64,000 bases of DNA from Polynucleobacter nymphae (GTDB lineage: Bacteria > Pseudomonadota > Gammaproteobacteria > Burkholderiales > Burkholderiaceae), in NCBI RefSeq assembly GCF_018882155.1, contig NZ_JACVPA010000001.1, forward strand, positions 620,001-684,000, written 5' to 3'. Below are positions 1-7,054 of this stretch, piece by piece. The notes beneath the pieces were generated by a model. It was not told the origin of the DNA, ran no database searches, and worked only from the letters and a program-made list of their open reading frames with translations. The first letter of the stretch is position 1, and each line of letters opens with the position of its first letter. The position numbers were made by a program, and so were the translations under genes.

Positions 1-556
1 GCTTAAAACGATCTCGAATGGCTGGAACAGCATCTAAACCTCTCGCCTCCATGGTCCGAGGGACTAGAGCCATTCTGGCAATCACCGCATCTGTTGTTCT
101 CTCAACCATTTCCCATAGACTGTTGTGGGCCGGGAAATCACCGTAGGTAACGCCAACAGATTGCAGATGACTCTCAATCAAACTGAAATGGTAAGCCTCT
201 TCTTTAGCAACCTTTAACCAATCCACATAATATTGGGCAGGCATATTAGCAAATCGCCAAATTGCATCAAGCGCAAGATTCATTGCATTAAATTCAATAT
301 GCGCAAGTGAGTGGAGCAGAGAGAGCCTGCCCTCAAGAGTATCCATTTTTCTTTTGGGAACAGTCAATGGCGGAACCAACACTGGCTTTGATGGACGCCC
401 AGGAAGAATAAGTCCTTGTGAACTTAAATCAGCAGAAACATCTAGATCAATACATTGACGATGGTAATCATCAAACAATTGCTGCACCCGCTCAACCTTA
501 ATTTTCGGAAGAGTGATTGCTAATAGTTCAAGGGCGGTTTGACGTAACTCAGGCAT
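1..556 (-). CDS. DUF455 family ferritin-like protein, 3' part off the window edge
   Basis: This open frame begins with ATG at 556 and runs leftward past the window edge, so only about 185 N-terminal residues are seen. The stretch with LHSLAHIEFNAMNLALDAIW and the later KEEAYHFSLIESHL carry the Glu and His pattern of the DUF455 family, a ferritin-like helical fold that probably binds a di-metal centre. The physiological role is not established. It lies just outside the left end of island 1 and is therefore part of the core chromosome, the original downstream neighbour of guaA. The family call rests on remembered motifs; the Glu/His helices are seen directly. Confidence 0.75.
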   Translation of the reverse strand, partial: MPELRQTALELLAITLPKIKVERVQQLFDDYHRQCIDLDVSADLSSQGLILPGRPSKPVLVPPLTVPKRKMDTLEGRLSLLHSLAHIEFNAMNLALDAIWRFANMPAQYYVDWLKVAKEEAYHFSLIESHLQSVGVTYGDFPAHNSLWEMVERTTDAVIARMALVPRTMEARGLDAVPAIRDRFK

Positions 557-581
557 CTAGGGTGAAAACTAAAAGTGTTAT

Positions 582-598
582 TCCCACTCAATCGTTGC
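582..598 (+). repeat. attL-side core repeat of genomic island 1 (guaA 3' end copy)
   Basis: The 17-bp sequence TCCCACTCAATCGTTGC is identical to 9160-9176, where it encodes the last residues of GuaA (ATIEWE). On the minus strand this left copy still reads Ala-Thr-Ile-Glu-Trp-Glu followed by TAA, so it is the displaced original guaA end. Together with the right copy it marks the ends of island 1. Confidence 0.85.
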
Positions 599-649
599 AT
601 AGGTAAAAAACTCGATATTTAAGGGTCTTACAGCACACCAAATCATCTG

Positions 650-671
650 TGTGTAAGTTTTGCGTGACTTT
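650..671 (+). promoter_or_regulatory. Paired 11-bp candidate integrase arm sites, left end of island 1
   Basis: Two adjacent 11-mers, TGTGTAAGTTT (650-660) and TGCGTGACTTT (661-671), match the pair at 9100-9121 in sequence, spacing and orientation. A pair of one-turn-spaced repeats just inside each end of an element is what tyrosine recombinase arm-type sites look like. The binding protein is inferred. Confidence 0.55.
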
Positions 672-780
672 TTTATTCGTTTTTGTAGTAGCATAGCCTT
701 ACGTAACCTATTGTGCTTATTAGATTTTACATGTTTATGGTTACGCATTGCACTACTAAACGGAAAACAATGAGAGAGCA

Positions 781-1419
781 ATGAACAGCTCAACATATAA
801 CTTCACTAACAGCTGGTTTGAAAGCGATGCAAAAGGAGTGTGGGATTTCCTAATTCCGCAAATAAACCCAACTAAAATACTAGAGGTTGGCTCTTACGAA
901 GGAGCCAGTACTTGCTACCTCATTGAAAAACTTGCGGCTTCGAAAGAAATAGAAATTCATTGTATCGATACCTGGGAAGGTGGAGTAGAGCATAAAAAAG
1001 GGGGTGTTGCTGAAGTGGATATGTCTGATGTTGAAAAGCGATTTCACCACAATACTAAAATGGCGATCAGCAAAGTTGAAAACACTGTTGAGCTTATGCT
1101 TCACAAAGGATTTAGTGATGTAGCATTATCAAAGTTAATTACTGACGGCAAGCAAGGATATTTCGATTTTATCTACGTTGATGGTTCGCACCAAGCAACC
1201 GACGTTTTATGTGACGCACTTCTTGGTTTTAGATTATTAAAGAATAATGGGGTGATAGCTTTTGACGATTATTTGTGGCAAGAAGAACTAGCGTATGGGA
1301 CTGACCCAATACGTTGCCCAAAAACAGCTATTGATGCCTTTACTAATATTTATTGCAGAAAGATTAGAATTATTAGAGCACCACTCTATCAGCTATACGT
1401 TCAAAAAATCAGTGATTAA
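781..1419 (+). CDS. Class I SAM-dependent methyltransferase (Methyltransf_24-like)
   Basis: A 212-aa protein with a SAM-binding motif I at residues 34-44 (LEVGSYEGAST) and an acidic strand with VDGSHQ at 133-138, followed by a GGxxxFDDY-like segment around the end of strand 5 (NNGVIAFDDYLW). This pattern fits the Methyltransf_24 group of class I methyltransferases; the substrate cannot be told from sequence. A purine-rich stretch (GAGAGAG) sits just upstream of the ATG. The gene is AT-rich like the rest of island 1. Its stop codon (1417-1419) overlaps, tail to tail, the stop codon of the recombinase remnant on the other strand, so it looks like cargo placed exactly at that recombinase's 3' end. 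Confidence 0.75.
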   Translation: MNSSTYNFTNSWFESDAKGVWDFLIPQINPTKILEVGSYEGASTCYLIEKLAASKEIEIHCIDTWEGGVEHKKGGVAEVDMSDVEKRFHHNTKMAISKVENTVELMLHKGFSDVALSKLITDGKQGYFDFIYVDGSHQATDVLCDALLGFRLLKNNGVIAFDDYLWQEELAYGTDPIRCPKTAIDAFTNIYCRKIRIIRAPLYQLYVQKISD

Positions 1420-1538
1420 ACCAACTCAACCGCAGCTTTAATTATTGCGGGACGTAAATCAATGTAATTCTGTGAAGTCGTCATATTGCTTTGTCCAGCT
1501 AATGCCATTAGCGCCCTCATTCCCACTCCATAAATAGC
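1416..1538 (-). pseudogene. 3' remnant of a one-domain tyrosine recombinase
   Basis: Read on the minus strand, this piece gives a tail with GVGMRALMALAG, then QSNMTTSQNYIDL, ending in AAVELV and a stop. It aligns with the end of the complete recombinase at 4468-5043 (GVGIRVLQKLMG, TTMVYID, KAVELV). The catalytic Tyr (NYID) is kept, but the usual GH of the last active-site His reads GQ. Nothing upstream of position 1538 resembles the family, and there is no start codon context, so this is a truncated copy, not a gene. Confidence 0.75.
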
Positions 1539-1588
1539 CTGTATAAAAAATCAATAAAATCAAGTACTTACAAGTAATAATTTAGAGT

Positions 1589-1610
1589 TGTGTAACATTT
1601 GCGTAACATT
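1589..1610 (+). repeat. Tandem 11-bp repeat, internal arm-site-like pair
   Basis: TGTGTAACATT (1589-1599) is followed directly by TGCGTAACATT (1600-1610). They share the TG(T/C)GTAA core of the pairs at 650-671 and 9100-9121. A single related copy, TGTGTAAGTTA, lies at 1683-1693. Their place just upstream of the recombinase remnant suggests they are leftovers of an earlier element end. Confidence 0.45.
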
Positions 1611-1709
1611 TTGCATACTTAAGAATTCTTATTAATTTTTGTGAGTGTTAGTGTACATAGGAAAAATATAGAAGTTACACGATGTGTAAGTTAAACAGAC
1701 AGTTTTTCT

Positions 1710-2513
1710 TTACTCTAAAAGTGAGTCTGCGTCTTTAAGTTGCTCTAAACATATATTGTAGTACTCCTTACTAAGCTCGCTACCGATATATCTTCTCTTT
1801 AATTTTTTACTAACAATAGCTGTAGTTCCAGTGCCTAAAAAAGGATCATAAATAACATCACCTTTTTTAGTAAAGTTTTCAAGTATCGTTTTAATCAGTT
1901 CTTGTGGAAAAGTAGCACCATGATTTTGTACCCCCTTCTTCCTTTCTCTTTTAATTTCCCATACATCATCCAATGTACCCCTCTTAAATGTAGCCGTTCT
2001 AAATTGCCTACTGATTGGATAATCATTTTCAAACACTAAAATCAATTCACTTCGCCTACTTAAAACTTGCTCTTGCATAGCTGGCTGAGCATGTCCTTTA
2101 TCCCAAACAATTATTTCTTTTAGATTCTCACTAAATTCACCAATCATTTTGAATATTGAACGCTTGCTACCAGTAACAATTTGAATATTATAAAAAACTA
2201 AGTTGCTTATTCTTAGCAACTCTCTTAGAACTTCAGTATGAAATCTGTTGTATTCATCGATAGGAACATTATCAGCGAATCCTTCATATTTTGTACTAAT
2301 TTCCTTAACTATTTGCCTAGAGCAATATTCACCTTTTCTAATTCTCAAGTTCATGTTGTAAGGTGGAGAGGTAATAACAACATCAACAAAGTTATCTGGA
2401 ATTCTTTTCATAGTTTCAATACAAGACTCATTAAAAATTGAGTCTAGTAATTGATCATTTTTTACTTTTTTTGCTTTCATACATTGACTATTAATTTCGA
2501 TTAAGGAAAACAC
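1710..2513 (-). CDS. Beta-class DNA methyltransferase (m4C or m6A), RM system
   Basis: A 267-aa site-specific DNA methyltransferase. Catalytic motif IV is TSPPY (SPPY at 49-52), and the SAM-binding FxGxG motif comes late (DPFLGTGT, 223-230), which is the beta-class order. SPPY, not DPPY, is typical of N4-cytosine enzymes, and the MvaI methylase is of that type. It is divergent from the restriction gene at 2563, with only 49 bp between them, so the two form a Type II restriction-modification pair. The listed start is GTG at 2513; ATG at 2480 (residue 12) is an alternative, and neither has a strong ribosome binding site. The modified site is unknown; CCWGG or CCSGG is inferred from the partner. 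Confidence 0.85.
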   Translation of the reverse strand: MFSLIEINSQCMKAKKVKNDQLLDSIFNESCIETMKRIPDNFVDVVITSPPYNMNLRIRKGEYCSRQIVKEISTKYEGFADNVPIDEYNRFHTEVLRELLRISNLVFYNIQIVTGSKRSIFKMIGEFSENLKEIIVWDKGHAQPAMQEQVLSRRSELILVFENDYPISRQFRTATFKRGTLDDVWEIKRERKKGVQNHGATFPQELIKTILENFTKKGDVIYDPFLGTGTTAIVSKKLKRRYIGSELSKEYYNICLEQLKDADSLLE

Positions 2514-2537
2514 CTATGGCAAACACCTAGGTTTGTG
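2508..2537. promoter_or_regulatory. Candidate operator between divergent RM genes
   Basis: The 9-mer AAACACCTA occurs twice (2508-2516 and 2521-2529), and the second copy is part of an imperfect dyad centred on CCTAGG (2520-2537, 14 of 18 positions paired). It overlaps the GTG start of the methyltransferase and the short gap to the endonuclease gene. No separate controller (C) protein is evident, so self-regulation by the methyltransferase is one possibility. This is inference from position and symmetry. Confidence 0.35.
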
Positions 2538-2562
2538 GTCATGATTTCATTGTTACAGCACA

Positions 2563-3330
2563 GTGAAATTATATATGAATTCCGACAAAATAAAGCAAGA
2601 ATTTTTGCGTATTAAAGCACTAGGATTTCTTGAAAATGTAAAGACGGACTTTAACGACGGTGCCGCTGGTAATACATTTGAGAAACATTTAGGTGTAAAA
2701 GAGAATAACTTAAAAGAGGCAGATTTTGACAATTTTGAAGTAAAGACTAAGAAGACTTATCTTAAAAGTAAATCACCTATATCGTTGTTTACCTTAAAAC
2801 CTAGCTATCCATCTGATGGTGATAGCTACATGCGTAATAACTGGGGAGTACCTGACCCAAGATATCCAAATGTATTAAGATTTAGTACTTCCTTGTACGC
2901 ACATAGATGGTCAGTTGTATATAAGAAGTTCAAATACAAAGTAGAAGTAGATCGTAAAACATCAAGGATTTATATTGTAAAAGCAGATCTAAATGAAAAT
3001 GTACTTGATAGAACTGTTTACTGGAACTTCGAGGATGTACACAACGGAGCAAAGAAGCTACAAAATCTATTCTTGGTAGAAGCAGATATGAGAGTTATTA
3101 ATGGCAGACATCATTTTCATTACACAAATGCCACAGTTTTTATAGACTATATTGGTCATGAGAATTTTATTGATTTGATGGAGCAAGGCCTTATAAGATA
3201 CGACAACAGACTTGGTGTATATGGACCAGAACAACCATTAGCCGGTACTCCACATAATCATGGAGGCGGTTTTAGACTAGATAAAAAACTAATAGCTAAG
3301 CTATATAACAATGTAATTGAAATTACATAA
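2563..3330 (+). CDS. MvaI/BcnI-family restriction endonuclease
   Basis: A 255-aa protein with the MutH-like PD-(D/E)XK signature of MvaI/BcnI enzymes: NDGAAGNTFEKHLG (residues 31-44) and DFDNFEVKTKK (54-64). Candidate catalytic residues Glu40, Asp54, Glu59 and Lys61 have the same mutual spacing as the MvaI residues as I remember them. MvaI and BcnI act as monomers and cut CCWGG or CCSGG. The start is GTG 2563 or, equally likely, ATG 2575. It is divergent from and adjacent to the methyltransferase at 1710-2513. Full length with no frameshift, so it is probably functional. The exact recognition site is inferred only by family. Confidence 0.8.
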   Translation: MKLYMNSDKIKQEFLRIKALGFLENVKTDFNDGAAGNTFEKHLGVKENNLKEADFDNFEVKTKKTYLKSKSPISLFTLKPSYPSDGDSYMRNNWGVPDPRYPNVLRFSTSLYAHRWSVVYKKFKYKVEVDRKTSRIYIVKADLNENVLDRTVYWNFEDVHNGAKKLQNLFLVEADMRVINGRHHFHYTNATVFIDYIGHENFIDLMEQGLIRYDNRLGVYGPEQPLAGTPHNHGGGFRLDKKLIAKLYNNVIEIT

Positions 3331-3364
3331 TTGATATAGCTTAGATGAAAAAGTAAGTTAATTT

Positions 3365-3745
3365 TTATTTTTTCTTCTTACCTATATTTTTTCTGCCTTC
3401 TGCCAATTTAGCATTATTTTCTTCTCGCTTCTTGTCTACAGCCTTAATGTAGCTTGCGAAATCACCAGCTTCATAGCTCTTCTTGAATGCTTCAAGCATT
3501 GCTTTCTCTGTACCTTTTTTCCAAGGTATTGCCTTTCCATCAAACAGTCCAAAGATACCAATGCTAGGTACAAAGCGTCCATCTCTAAACCAACTCCGAA
3601 TTGGCTCGCCTTTGAGGTTTAAGACTTCTTCGCCATTGAGCAACTTCTCTTGCTGTTCAATGCCGTGTTCCAACATCTCTTCCGTAGTCAGCTTCTTGTC
3701 TGCTTTGATGTCATCAGGCTTGCCGTAAGTTTCAAAGAATCCCAT
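3365..3745 (-). CDS. Hypothetical protein, charged, Lys-rich C-terminus
   Basis: A 126-aa protein of unknown function. It is strongly charged, with no membrane segment or signal peptide, and ends in a run of lysines (NIGKKKK). The middle contains SWFRDGRFVPSIGIFGLFDG, the only aromatic-rich patch. A ribosome binding site (GGAG, from ACTCTCC on the plus strand) precedes the ATG at 3745. It lies between the restriction pair and another unknown gene in island 1. I do not recognise the family. Confidence 0.55.
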   Translation of the reverse strand: MGFFETYGKPDDIKADKKLTTEEMLEHGIEQQEKLLNGEEVLNLKGEPIRSWFRDGRFVPSIGIFGLFDGKAIPWKKGTEKAMLEAFKKSYEAGDFASYIKAVDKKREENNAKLAEGRKNIGKKKK

Positions 3746-3900
3746 GTGTACTCTCCTTAGTAGTAGCGTTATTGAAAATTACACTCTAGTGTAACGCTTG
3801 CCTAGTGTCAATACCTACTTGTCCTAGTCAAAAAGATGAGATAGTATTTTGAGGAATTAGGTGGCTTTATCTTCAAGTCACATCGTACTCATCAACCGTT

Positions 3901-4467
3901 ATGGAAAGGACTGCTATGTACACGCAAGTTATGAACGGGTATACCTATGGTAAATTCTTAATCATTCACGATTATATTAAACCAACTAAAACTGAGATAA
4001 AAAGATTGCTAATAAGTAGCTTTGCTGATGAACTAAAAATTCAAAGTTCTAATAGTGATGATCAATATCTTTCGAGAACCATTAGTGAGGCATTTAGAAT
4101 AACAAATAAACCTCTTCGTCATAAACATTACAGAATATATAGAGTTGATGATACATCTGTATCTACATTCTACGCACTTAGAGATGAATATATAGCTTCT
4201 ATTTCTTTTACAGAAGATGAGTTCAAACAGCTTGATCTAGCTATTGATTTATTTACAGGCATCAATAATGCCAAGGGAAATGTAGCATTTTGGAAAAATA
4301 GTCACGATAGACTTTTACAACAATTTTCAAATACAAAAGTACCGCATAATTATGATATGTCACAATTAGATTTATCCCATGCTATTCAACATGATCTTAC
4401 CTATGGTACTGCTCTACTAAATCAAGCTATTAGTGACATTAGCAGACTTACTAAGAATTCTTGGTAA
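3901..4467 (+). CDS. Hypothetical protein abutting recombinase 3' end
   Basis: A 188-aa soluble protein with no motif I recognise. The listed ATG at 3901 or Met6 (3916) could be the start. Its TAA stop ends at 4467 and the recombinase stop on the opposite strand begins at 4468, so the two genes meet tail to tail with no gap. The same arrangement is seen at 1416-1419 with the methyltransferase gene and the recombinase remnant, which suggests that the recombinase 3' end is a cargo junction. AT-rich, island-type composition. Confidence 0.55.
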   Translation: MERTAMYTQVMNGYTYGKFLIIHDYIKPTKTEIKRLLISSFADELKIQSSNSDDQYLSRTISEAFRITNKPLRHKHYRIYRVDDTSVSTFYALRDEYIASISFTEDEFKQLDLAIDLFTGINNAKGNVAFWKNSHDRLLQQFSNTKVPHNYDMSQLDLSHAIQHDLTYGTALLNQAISDISRLTKNSW

Positions 4468-5043
4468 TTAGACTAACTCTACTGCTTTCCGCATCATATC
4501 GTCACTTGCGTCAATGTATACCATTGTTGTCTGTGCTGACCTATGACCCATTAGCTTTTGAAGAACTCTAATGCCTACACCTTTGCTACTAATCTGTGTA
4601 GCAAATGACCTTCTCATCGAGTGGCTTGATGCGTTATCAATGCCACAAGCTGAAAATAGATAGTGCCAGTACTGTGTTAGTGTGTTTGGACTAAATCCGT
4701 CACTGGTCTTTTTCTGCGAGTAAAACAGCTTACGCTTTCGGTCTGAAATGTCCAATGTCTTAATGTAAGCCTCAAGTTCTTTGTATAGCTTTTCACTTAC
4801 ATAAATTGTCCTTGCTACATTACCTTTTGTAATATCAGACTTGAGTAGTATTTCACGCTTTACATTGCCATCGGTATCTACAGCGTCCTCTATTCGTAAA
4901 GCACTTGTCTCCCCTACCCTAGTTCCCGCACAATACATCAAATAAAGCATAGCCCTATTTCTAGAACTATGCTTGCGTGTAGTAATATAATCAAGTACTC
5001 GTCTAAATTCTTGCTGTGTTAATGTCTTAGCTTGCTTTGCCAT
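4468..5043 (-). CDS. One-domain tyrosine recombinase/integrase (191 aa)
   Basis: This recombinase consists almost only of the catalytic domain. With the start at 5043 the protein has Arg42 (GTRVGE), Lys73 (TKGN), His141-x-x-Arg144 (HSMRR), His167 (MGHRS) and the nucleophile Tyr176 (VYIDAS), so all six catalytic positions are present. I chose 5043 because GAGGTGA lies five bases upstream; the frame is open to 5133 but that longer start has no such site. It lacks the N-terminal core-binding domain of XerC/D and phage integrases. Such short enzymes occur in betaproteobacterial islands. Its DNA target is unknown. Confidence 0.8.
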   Translation of the reverse strand: MAKQAKTLTQQEFRRVLDYITTRKHSSRNRAMLYLMYCAGTRVGETSALRIEDAVDTDGNVKREILLKSDITKGNVARTIYVSEKLYKELEAYIKTLDISDRKRKLFYSQKKTSDGFSPNTLTQYWHYLFSACGIDNASSHSMRRSFATQISSKGVGIRVLQKLMGHRSAQTTMVYIDASDDMMRKAVELV

Positions 5044-5149
5044 CTTGTTCACCTCAAATGTAATGTTTTCTACATTTTTAGTGTATTGTCTTGTATTCGA
5101 AATTCCTACCTGTTTTTGTTCTTTTTTAGTCATAGTGTTTTCTTATTCA

Positions 5150-5164
5150 AAATCAACGACTTAG
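5150..5164 (-). repeat. 15-bp repeat upstream of recombinase, also upstream of island integrase
   Basis: AAATCAACGACTTAG occurs here, about 107 bp upstream of the recombinase start, and again at 9132-9146, about 137 bp upstream of the 419-aa integrase start. A 15-mer repeat somewhere in 64 kb is not improbable, but both copies lying upstream of integrase genes is suggestive. Confidence 0.35.
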
Positions 5165-5377
5165 CTTATCTTTTGAGTAAAATATAACAAAATATGCTAT
5201 TTTCTTATATTCACTTCTAAGTGTCGTTGCTGTAGTGCCACACTTATTTAACTGTTTGCGTACAAGCCCTACAAGCTGTTGATACGCTTTTCTGCTGTCC
5301 TAGTATTCAGCTTACAGTTTTAAGCGTTTGTAGCTTGTTCTAGTGCGTTGCTTTAGAATGTAGAAAAAGGAGTTGTT

Positions 5378-5722
5378 ATGCTTTATGCTTTGAAAACGCT
5401 TTTAAGTGCTTTAATTATTGTGATTGCTACAGAACTTAGTAAGCGTAGCAGTAGCTTAGCCGCATTCATTTTGGCACTACCTATTGTGTCAATTATTGCT
5501 ATCTGTTGGATTTACTATGAAAGTGAAGATACTTTGAAGATAGCTGACATTACATATGAAACCTTTTGGTATGTCCTACCTACGCTACCAATGTTTCTTC
5601 TAATGTCTTATCTTTTGCGTAATGGATATAACTTTTATCTTTCTCTATTAACCTGTTGTGTAATTACATCTATCTTGTTTGCTTTAACTAAGTATCTTGT
5701 ATCTAAGTTCTTACTTATTTGA
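5378..5722 (+). CDS. DUF3147 family membrane protein
   Basis: A 114-aa integral membrane protein with about four hydrophobic segments (roughly residues 3-20, 28-48, 62-82 and 87-110). The N-terminal LSALIIVIATELSKRSSSLAAFILALP resembles DUF3147 proteins, whose function is unknown. AAGGAG sits six bases before the ATG. It is flanked by a recombinase and the Rep-like gene, on the opposite strand to both. A stem-loop follows at 5757-5777. Confidence 0.65.
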   Translation: MLYALKTLLSALIIVIATELSKRSSSLAAFILALPIVSIIAICWIYYESEDTLKIADITYETFWYVLPTLPMFLLMSYLLRNGYNFYLSLLTCCVITSILFALTKYLVSKFLLI

Positions 5723-5756
5723 GTGTTTACTTAATTTTAGGCAAAGCTACGCTAAT

Positions 5757-5777
5757 TAAGCACTCTTTAAGTGCTTA
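5757..5777 (+). terminator. Stem-loop after DUF3147 gene
   Basis: TAAGCACT (5757-5764) pairs with AGTGCTTA (5770-5777) around a 5-nt loop, between two convergent genes. The T-run is weak, so this is only a possible terminator. Confidence 0.35.
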
Positions 5778-5822
5778 TTAACCATTAACCGCAAGCGTCA
5801 ACTAAGGACTAGAGTGCTTAGA

Positions 5823-6380
5823 TTAGTAAAAGTAAAGCCTGTTCAGCTCTAGCTTATCTATCTTTTTTGTAATGTATACCGACCAACCTTCTTTAATCTC
5901 TTCAACTTTGTATCTAAACATCTTGTCCTCACTATCTTTGTCGGCACGATAGTTTGGATTGCTCATCTCAAATTCACCACTCAAATCTATAGCCTTTACA
6001 ACTTTTTCATGGAACTGTTCAGCTGTATAGCTATCTGGCTTTTGTAGCAAGAAATGTGTGTGTAAATTGATACAGCTACTGTTGTCACCTTCTATGCTTC
6101 CTACAACTACTAATTTTTTGCCATCACGCTTGTATGCGTTTTTAAGCACCAGTTTATTAATCAAGTGTACAAGTCTAGCGTTAGCCTTCTCTAGCTCATC
6201 TTTAGTCAAGTGCCTGTACACCTTGCCATCTACAGCATAGCGTGACTTAGCCACATGCTTGTAATAGACTTTTTTAGGCATGACAGTAAGACCTTGTGTC
6301 AGTCCAAGTTCCTTAGCATTTGTCAGCCATTTAACTACTTCAAGTCTTACATCTTTTTTGTCTACTACTTGCTTAAGCAT
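5823..6380 (-). CDS. Candidate HUH endonuclease / small Rep-like protein
   Basis: A 185-aa protein. Residues 90-113 run from a beta strand with VVVGSIEG to NLHTHFLLQKP, giving a candidate metal-binding His107-x-His109, and the C-terminal part has Tyr169-Ile-Thr-Lys172 (VYITKK), a candidate YxxK nucleophile. The order GLTV, acidic strand, HxH, YxxK is that of rolling-circle Rep and relaxase-like HUH enzymes. The middle residue of HxH is Thr, not a large hydrophobic, which weakens the call. AGGTG lies five bases before the ATG. If right, it would nick element DNA during replication or transfer of island 1. It could instead be an unrelated fold. Confidence 0.45.
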   Translation of the reverse strand: MLKQVVDKKDVRLEVVKWLTNAKELGLTQGLTVMPKKVYYKHVAKSRYAVDGKVYRHLTKDELEKANARLVHLINKLVLKNAYKRDGKKLVVVGSIEGDNSSCINLHTHFLLQKPDSYTAEQFHEKVVKAIDLSGEFEMSNPNYRADKDSEDKMFRYKVEEIKEGWSVYITKKIDKLELNRLYFY

Positions 6381-6556
6381 AATTACACCTATATTTTTTA
6401 TATAGATATATTTATGCTTTATGTAAGGATAGCGTGAATTTTTATGAAAAAGTTATATTAATCATAGACTTACGGAAGATTTTCAAAGTGTTTTGGTAGG
6501 AAAAGTGACTAAAAGGTATTACATTAACTATTCCTTTAACTACTTTGGAGTATGAA

Positions 6557-7000
6557 ATGGCTACTATGTCAGCACTTAAACTTGTTACAAGTAAGAAGCA
6601 ATCTACTGTTAGCCCAGTAGTCAATCGCAGATTGAAATTGCTTTCTAAAGTACATGAACAGATTGAACTATGTACAGCTAAAAAAGAAGGTAATAGCTAC
6701 GCACCTAAGCGTCTTAAAACATTCATAGATAAAACAACTGGTGAACGCAAGACTATTGAGACTATTAAGAGAGTTAAAGAATGGTTCTGGATTAGCGATA
6801 CAGGCAAGATTCATCTTGCTATTAAGTACGGCTCTAAGACTCTTATGCTTAATAAGAAAGGTGCTAACGCTATTGAAGTTAGCAATGGTGATGAACTTAT
6901 TAGCACACTTAAACACATCGCTGGCTCAATTGAAAATGGCGAGCTAGATGAGTTTATCAATGATGTAAGTAAAGCTACACGAGACAGCTTCGCAAAGTAG
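6557..7000 (+). CDS. DUF6641-like protein
   Basis: A 147-aa basic protein. The pattern (LVTSKKQSTVSPVVNRR, SYAPKRLKTF, KEWFWISDTGKIHLAIKYG, GELDEFI near the C-terminus) resembles DUF6641, a family I remember from betaproteobacterial mobile elements; its function is unknown. I chose ATG 6557 because TTTGGAG lies six bases upstream; a TTG at 6545 would add four residues. It lies just before the proline-rich gene on the same strand, and a strong inverted repeat separates them. Single-stranded DNA binding would suit an element with a Rep protein, but that is a guess. Confidence 0.55.
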   Translation: MATMSALKLVTSKKQSTVSPVVNRRLKLLSKVHEQIELCTAKKEGNSYAPKRLKTFIDKTTGERKTIETIKRVKEWFWISDTGKIHLAIKYGSKTLMLNKKGANAIEVSNGDELISTLKHIAGSIENGELDEFINDVSKATRDSFAK

Positions 7001-7014
7001 CTATTATTTTGTAC

Positions 7015-7051
7015 AAGTATCCTTTTCTATAAATATAAGAAAAGGATACTT
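7015..7051 (+). promoter_or_regulatory. 14-bp perfect inverted repeat covering the next gene's SD
   Basis: AAGTATCCTTTTCT (7015-7028) and AGAAAAGGATACTT (7038-7051) are perfect reverse complements around a 9-nt AT loop. The right arm contains AAAGGA, the only ribosome binding site for the gene starting at 7055. No T-run follows on the plus strand, so the hairpin fits translational control better than simple termination. It might also be a protein operator. Confidence 0.6.
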
Positions 7052-7054
7052 AGT

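Noticed and set aside
578..796. A 72-aa minus-strand frame ending in ATIEWE
   Set aside because: It is the displaced guaA end joined to island DNA upstream; it has no ribosome binding site and overlaps the methyltransferase start.
1517..1528. A third copy of the guaA attachment core
   Set aside because: Only 10 bases (ATTCCCACTC) match, and the 3' part of the core (AATCGTTGC) is absent.
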